Shown here piece by piece: positions 60,141-64,000 of a stretch of 64,000 nt of DNA; the stretch's first letter is position 1, and every line of letters starts with the position of its first letter. The DNA lies in assembly GCA_018389105.1 (NCBI GenBank), contig JACATO010000310.1, positions 558,001 through 622,000 on the forward strand, written 5' to 3'. The position numbers were made by a program, and so were the translations under genes. A model generated the notes under the pieces. That model searched no databases and was not told the origin of the DNA. It saw only the letters and a program-made list of their open reading frames with translations. The DNA is from Nautilus pompilius. Lineage: Eukaryota > Mollusca > Cephalopoda > Nautilida > Nautilidae.

Positions 60141-61324
60141 GGTGCATCTCAAAAAATTAGAATAACGTGGAAGAGTTAAATATTTTTTGTCAGTTATTTC
60201 AGAAAGTGAAAATTGTATATATTCTAGACTTATTACATGTAAACTAAAATGTTTCAAGCATTTTTTAATTTTAATTTTGATAATTACGGCCTACAACTAA
60301 AAAAAATAGAAAAAAAAACACATCTCAAAATATTAGAATATTCCATTTAGAATTTGAATAAATCACTATTTATGCAGTATAAATACCGTGAATCTCTCAG
60401 TCTGGTTCAGTACACACAACCACAATCATGAGGAAGACTGCTGACTTGACAGTTGTCCAGAAGACACTCATTGACACCCTCCACAAGGAGGGTAAGCAAC
60501 AGAAGGACATTGCTGAAAGGGCTGGCTGTTCGCAGACAGTCTGGAGGAAGAGTGGAGAGGCACAGAATCTAAGTTGCTTGAAGTCCAGTGTGAAGTTTCC
60601 ACAGTCAGTGATGATTTGGGGTGCCATGTCATCTGCTGGTGTTGGTCCACTGTTTTGTCAAGTCCAAAGTCAACGCAGCCGTCTACCAGGAGATTTTAGA
60701 GCACTTCATGCTTCCGTCTCCAGACAAGCTTTATGGAGATGCTGATTTCCTTTTCCAGCAGGACTTATCACCTGCCCACGGTGCCAAAACTACTAGCAAC
60801 TGGTTTGTTGACCATGGTATTACTGTGCTTGATTGGCCAGCCAACTCGTCTGACTTGAGAATCTATGGGGTATTGTCAAGAGGAAGATGAGAGACACAAG
60901 ACCCAACAATACAGTCGAGCTGAAAGCCGCTATCAAATCAACCTGGGCTTCCATAACACCTCAGCAGTGTCACAGGCTGATCGTCTCCATGCCACGCCGC
61001 ATTGATGCAGTGATTCGTGCAAAAGGAGCCTTGACCAAGTATTGAGTGCATAAATGAACATACTTTTCAGAAGTTCGACATTTCAATATTATAAACCCCT
61101 ATTTTTTTTATTGATCTTATGAAATATTCTAATATTTTGAGATAGTGGATTTTTTATTTTCATGAGCTGTAAGCCGTAATCATCAAAATTAAAACAAAAA
61201 AAGGGCTTGAAATATTGCACTTTATGTGTAATGAATCTAGAATATATGAAAGTTTCACTGTTTGAATTAAAGTACGGAAAAAAAACGAACTCTTCCACGA
61301 TGTTCTAATTTTTTGAGATGCACT
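60141..61324 (+). mobile_element. Tc1-like transposon with internal deletion
   Basis: Begins GGTGCATCTCAAAAAATTAG and ends with the complement of AGTGCATCTCAAAAAATTAG, flanked by TA on both sides. The inverted repeats extend about 190-200 bp. Transposase starts at 60,428 (MRKTADLTVVQKTLIDTLHK, EGKQQKDIAERAGCSQTV). It jumps directly to WRKSGEAQNLSCLKSSVKF and QSVMIWGAMSSAGVGPLF, missing the second HTH and the first catalytic Asp (roughly 110-120 residues by family comparison). After shifts it continues VNAAVYQEILEHFMLPSPDK, FLFQQDLSPAHGAKTTSNW (second Asp), VLDWPANSSDLR and MPRRIDAVIRAKGALTKY. At 1,184 bp it is shorter than the usual 1.6 kb. It can move only if transposase is supplied by another copy. 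Confidence 0.92.
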
Positions 61325-63040
61325 TATGCTTTTTTTTTTCTTTTTTCTCTTCTTTTTTTCTTTTCTTTTTAACCAACAAATGTTAAACTGCCTCGCAGAA
61401 CCCCGTTTGAGCTATAACTTTGGGAAATAGTATCTCTCGCATTGTTTCATTTGAGACGACAGCTTCATGTTTTAAGATTATAAATAATACATATTTACAA
61501 ATAATGACACGGTCAAAACCTTTCTTCTTTCATTGTGAGAGGATTCATCCCATACAACTGTTGCTTTTTTTTTTTTAATAAATAGCCCTACTGTCCACGC
61601 ACTTCTCCATCCCAAGTTCTTGAGCAAACACGAGGTTGGCGTGGACCCCATCAGAGTGTTGCCCCGTGGGGCCCACTTGCAGATTTTTTTCCACATGACT
61701 TGTCGTTTTCTAATATTTAATACGTTATGAAGACACTCGAACGACTGCAAAGTGAACCTCTGCTTGGTTTATTTTCGTACCACAAACACTAACGGTCGAG
61801 GAAGCCTGGCATCTTAAATGTCGCCAAGCCTGCCTCTCCCACCGGAACTTCGTCGCTCTTCTCCCTACTCGCGCGTTCGGGGCCAGGATATTAATTTCTG
61901 ATTTAAAAAAGTCAGCAAATCTTAGAGATTTTTTCTTTTGTTATTAAATCTTGCGACGGTTTATATCCAGACGTAACAAAAAAGGACACATTCCAAAAAT
62001 AAGTGATGAGGTCGGGGCCGTGACGTTACTGCCCGGGGTGAGATTCATCAGGGTTCCGCCCTCCTCCGGATAGTCGCCGTCTCCCGAGTCGTCATCTACT
62101 TCCTTGCTTTCACCTGTAGCTGTTATCTGCTCACCGATCATCTACACGGCCGACCGGCCTCGTTCGCGAGCTACACGTACCCCGCCTGCCCTGTCGTCTG
62201 CCAGTAACAACCCCCCCCCCCGACCGTTGTGCTGCAGAAAAACAGTTTTGCCGCCTTCTCTGATATCCATCTACCCGGCCCGGCCACTGAAGCGGGCCAT
62301 TCGTAGAATATTAGCGATATCAGATCCTCCTGCCAACATAGGTGTAGATCGTATCAGATTTCGGCCTGGAAGTGTTTCAGTTGTTGGTTGTCTTCTGTTC
62401 TCTCTCGTTCGCCTTATTTTCCATTCTTCTCTCATCTGCCTAATCTCCAGTCTTCCCCCTCTCTCTCCCTCTCCCCCCACAACCCTTTCTTGCCCTCCTC
62501 CTAATTCTTTCCAATCGTTGTCCTCCCACGTTCCTTTCTTACATTCTTGCCTGGATGGCATCTTTTTTATAGCCGAATTTCTTCCAAGTTTATAAATGGT
62601 AAAGATATCACAAGGCAATAACTAAAAATAAGCGGACTCTTCACCGCAATATTACTCCACTTTCTGCGAACAACCGCAAATCTTCTCTGATCCCTTATAC
62701 AAAAAGGGGTCCGGCGGATTTAGCTCCCTTTAAAAAAAAAAAAAAAGACGCATTACTCGAGCGCGGCAGGCGTCTAGCCTTGAATTCTCCCCCCCCCGGA
62801 CTAAATAGAATTATTACAAGAGAAAGGTGCCAACATTTGGGGACCTTTCTAGGAAAACTGAAGCAGGTTTTACTGTACCCGTTTGCTGGGTTTGTGGCAT
62901 TCAGATTACTGCCGTGCTGTACAGCAGTGGGCAGAGATCTTTAACGAGCTGCATCCTCCAACTTGCTGCCACCCTGACACGTTTTTGCCCGTGACAGGCC
63001 GCGATATAGGTGAGTCGTGACTAACTAAAGCAAATATGCA
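61325..63040. other. Intergenic DNA, mostly unassigned
   Basis: GC-rich patches (61,600-61,880; 61,990-62,350), a pyrimidine-rich stretch (62,395-62,550), and poly-C runs. Apart from the candidate exon at 61,944 no gene or element is supported. Confidence 0.5.
61944..62141 (-). CDS. Candidate acidic N-terminal exon, unrecognised
   Basis: A minus-strand ATG in a CpG-rich setting opens MIGEQITATGESKEVDDDSG, then DGDYPEEGGTLMNLTPG. It is acidic and gene-like and closes at TAG at 61,944. A GTAACG at about 62,030 could serve as a donor. No family recognised; it may be a first exon of a gene continuing leftward, or chance. Confidence 0.2.
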   Translation of the reverse strand: MIGEQITATGESKEVDDDSGDGDYPEEGGTLMNLTPGSNVTAPTSSLIFGMCPFLLRLDINRRKI

Positions 63041-64000
63041 GTGGTGACAGAAGTCTAAGAATGATGGCAGAACAAACATAAATTGACACGTAAGTTATGT
63101 AAACATAGACATTCCAGCCTGGGCATTACACTGATAGAAAAACAATTTCTTATCCCTTCGATCGACATAACCCGTCAGCATGATCGATAGTAAATATTCT
63201 GCATGCTCTCGCTTTTTCTTACATTATTACGGAATTCCATGGTGACAAAAGTTTAAGAACAAATCAGACATTCAAATACGTGTTTCAAAATTCCAACTTT
63301 TAGAAATTACACAAGATAAACAGATTAAGTCAGTATCAGTATTTGGTCATAGTCCACAAGATGAATACACCGGCCTATGCAATTACCAGCCCGATTCGAC
63401 TGAATAATTTGGAACAATTTATTTAAATTTCTGTTTTTTTTTTTCTTTATCTTAATAACTATGTCTTTATCGTTTGACATATTCTCTGCTGGATTCAAAT
63501 CAAGTTTTTTGAGCCGGCTACTTTAGATCTATAATTTTCTGATCTGAGATACTGGATGGCGGTCGAATGTTTCGGATCATCATCTTGTTGGAAAATCCAG
63601 TTGAGAAGGAGGAGGTTCTCACAATATGGTTTTAGTATATTGGTCAGAATGTCCAGGCAAACAGATCGATCTATTATTGCCCAGATATGGCGAATAAGGG
63701 CTGTACCTTTTCGGAAGAAACAGACCCATAGCATAATGGACTGCCGCCAAATTTTAATTTTCGGTTTGCTACACCTCGGACAGAATGCTTTACCGAATTT
63801 TTGCCGCACGTAAATCCGGCCACCTGATTCACACCTCTGGAACCGTGGTGATTCATCGGACCAAGTCCTCTGAGAACTAACGTTTGGCTTTTTGATCCTG
63901 TAGGGAAACACAGGATTTCTTCCTAGCAACAGGCCCCATCAATTCGAAATCACAAACCCGTTTCTGGACAGTTCTAGCGGAGATCGGCGCGAGACGTTCG
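63035..64000 (-). mobile_element. Tc1-like transposon with doubled terminal repeats, cut by window edge
   Basis: Minus-strand transposase: TWSDESPRFQRCESGGRIYV with the first catalytic Asp, RQSIMLWVCFFRKGTALIR, NWIFQQDDDPKHSTAIQYL with the second. The third, LKKLDLNPAENM, lies in a shifted frame near 63,500. The 3' end shows two similar motifs, GGTGACAGAAGTCTAAGAA at 63,042 and GGTGACAAAAGTTTAAGAA at 63,241, about 200 bp apart in the same direction. This is the IR/DR layout of Sleeping Beauty-type elements. The 5' half is beyond the window. Confidence 0.88.

Noticed and set aside
62271..62618. Minus-strand frame rich in Glu/Arg/Gly
   Set aside because: Arises from a pyrimidine-rich tract on the plus strand; low complexity on both strands.

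Overview
This is a 64-kb stretch of AT-rich, intron-rich animal (bilaterian invertebrate) nuclear DNA. There are no operons, reading frames are broken by GT...AG introns, and the sequence is littered with animal transposons (mariner, Tc1, Tigger/pogo, hAT and piggyBac-type elements, and an RNase H-bearing LINE). I cannot fix the phylum from sequence alone; a chelicerate or a lophotrochozoan such as a mollusc would both fit.

Left part (1,051-35,955, + strand): the 3' half of one large gene, a KIF13B / Khc-73 type kinesin-3. Twelve exons can be placed with consensus splice sites and compatible phases. They encode the DUF3694 stalk region, a Ser-rich 14-3-3-type motif, a long acidic Ser/Thr-rich exon, and a C-terminal CAP-Gly domain with the GKNDG motif followed by a basic Ser-rich tail. 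The motor and FHA domains lie upstream of the window. The phases close into one reading frame only if one base is missing near 32,214-32,282 in exon 10, or if a -1 ribosomal frameshift occurs there. A GGGTTTG heptamer sits in the right phase inside that interval.

The kinesin introns carry mobile DNA: a mariner transposase fragment at the left edge, a TTAA-flanked MITE (7.2 kb), an antisense Tigger remnant (8-9.5 kb), a pogo-type fragment (12 kb), an antisense copy of the expanded DEHGERFH gene family with a stop at codon 2 (16.7-17.8 kb), an RNase H LINE (20.1-22.2 kb), and SINE-like repeats.

Middle part (36-53.4 kb): the kinesin 3' UTR, a long gene-free stretch with a second, sense-oriented Tigger element (45.2-47.4 kb), and then a dienelactone-hydrolase family gene on the minus strand. 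Its whole coding sequence is one exon (48,097-48,771), with a probable short non-coding first exon and TATA-like promoter near 53.4 kb. The two host genes are convergent.

Right part (53.4-64 kb): composition changes abruptly. CpG becomes common, no host gene is certain, and small elements crowd together: a 323-bp fold-back MITE, a GC-rich block of unknown origin, a 14-copy 54-bp minisatellite with a five-unit higher-order pattern, a hAT tail, and three Tc1-like elements (one internally deleted with about 200-bp inverted termini, one with Sleeping Beauty-like repeated terminal motifs). The CpG switch coincides with the inferred hydrolase promoter, as expected if the gene bodies to the left are germline-methylated and the intergenic DNA to the right is not.
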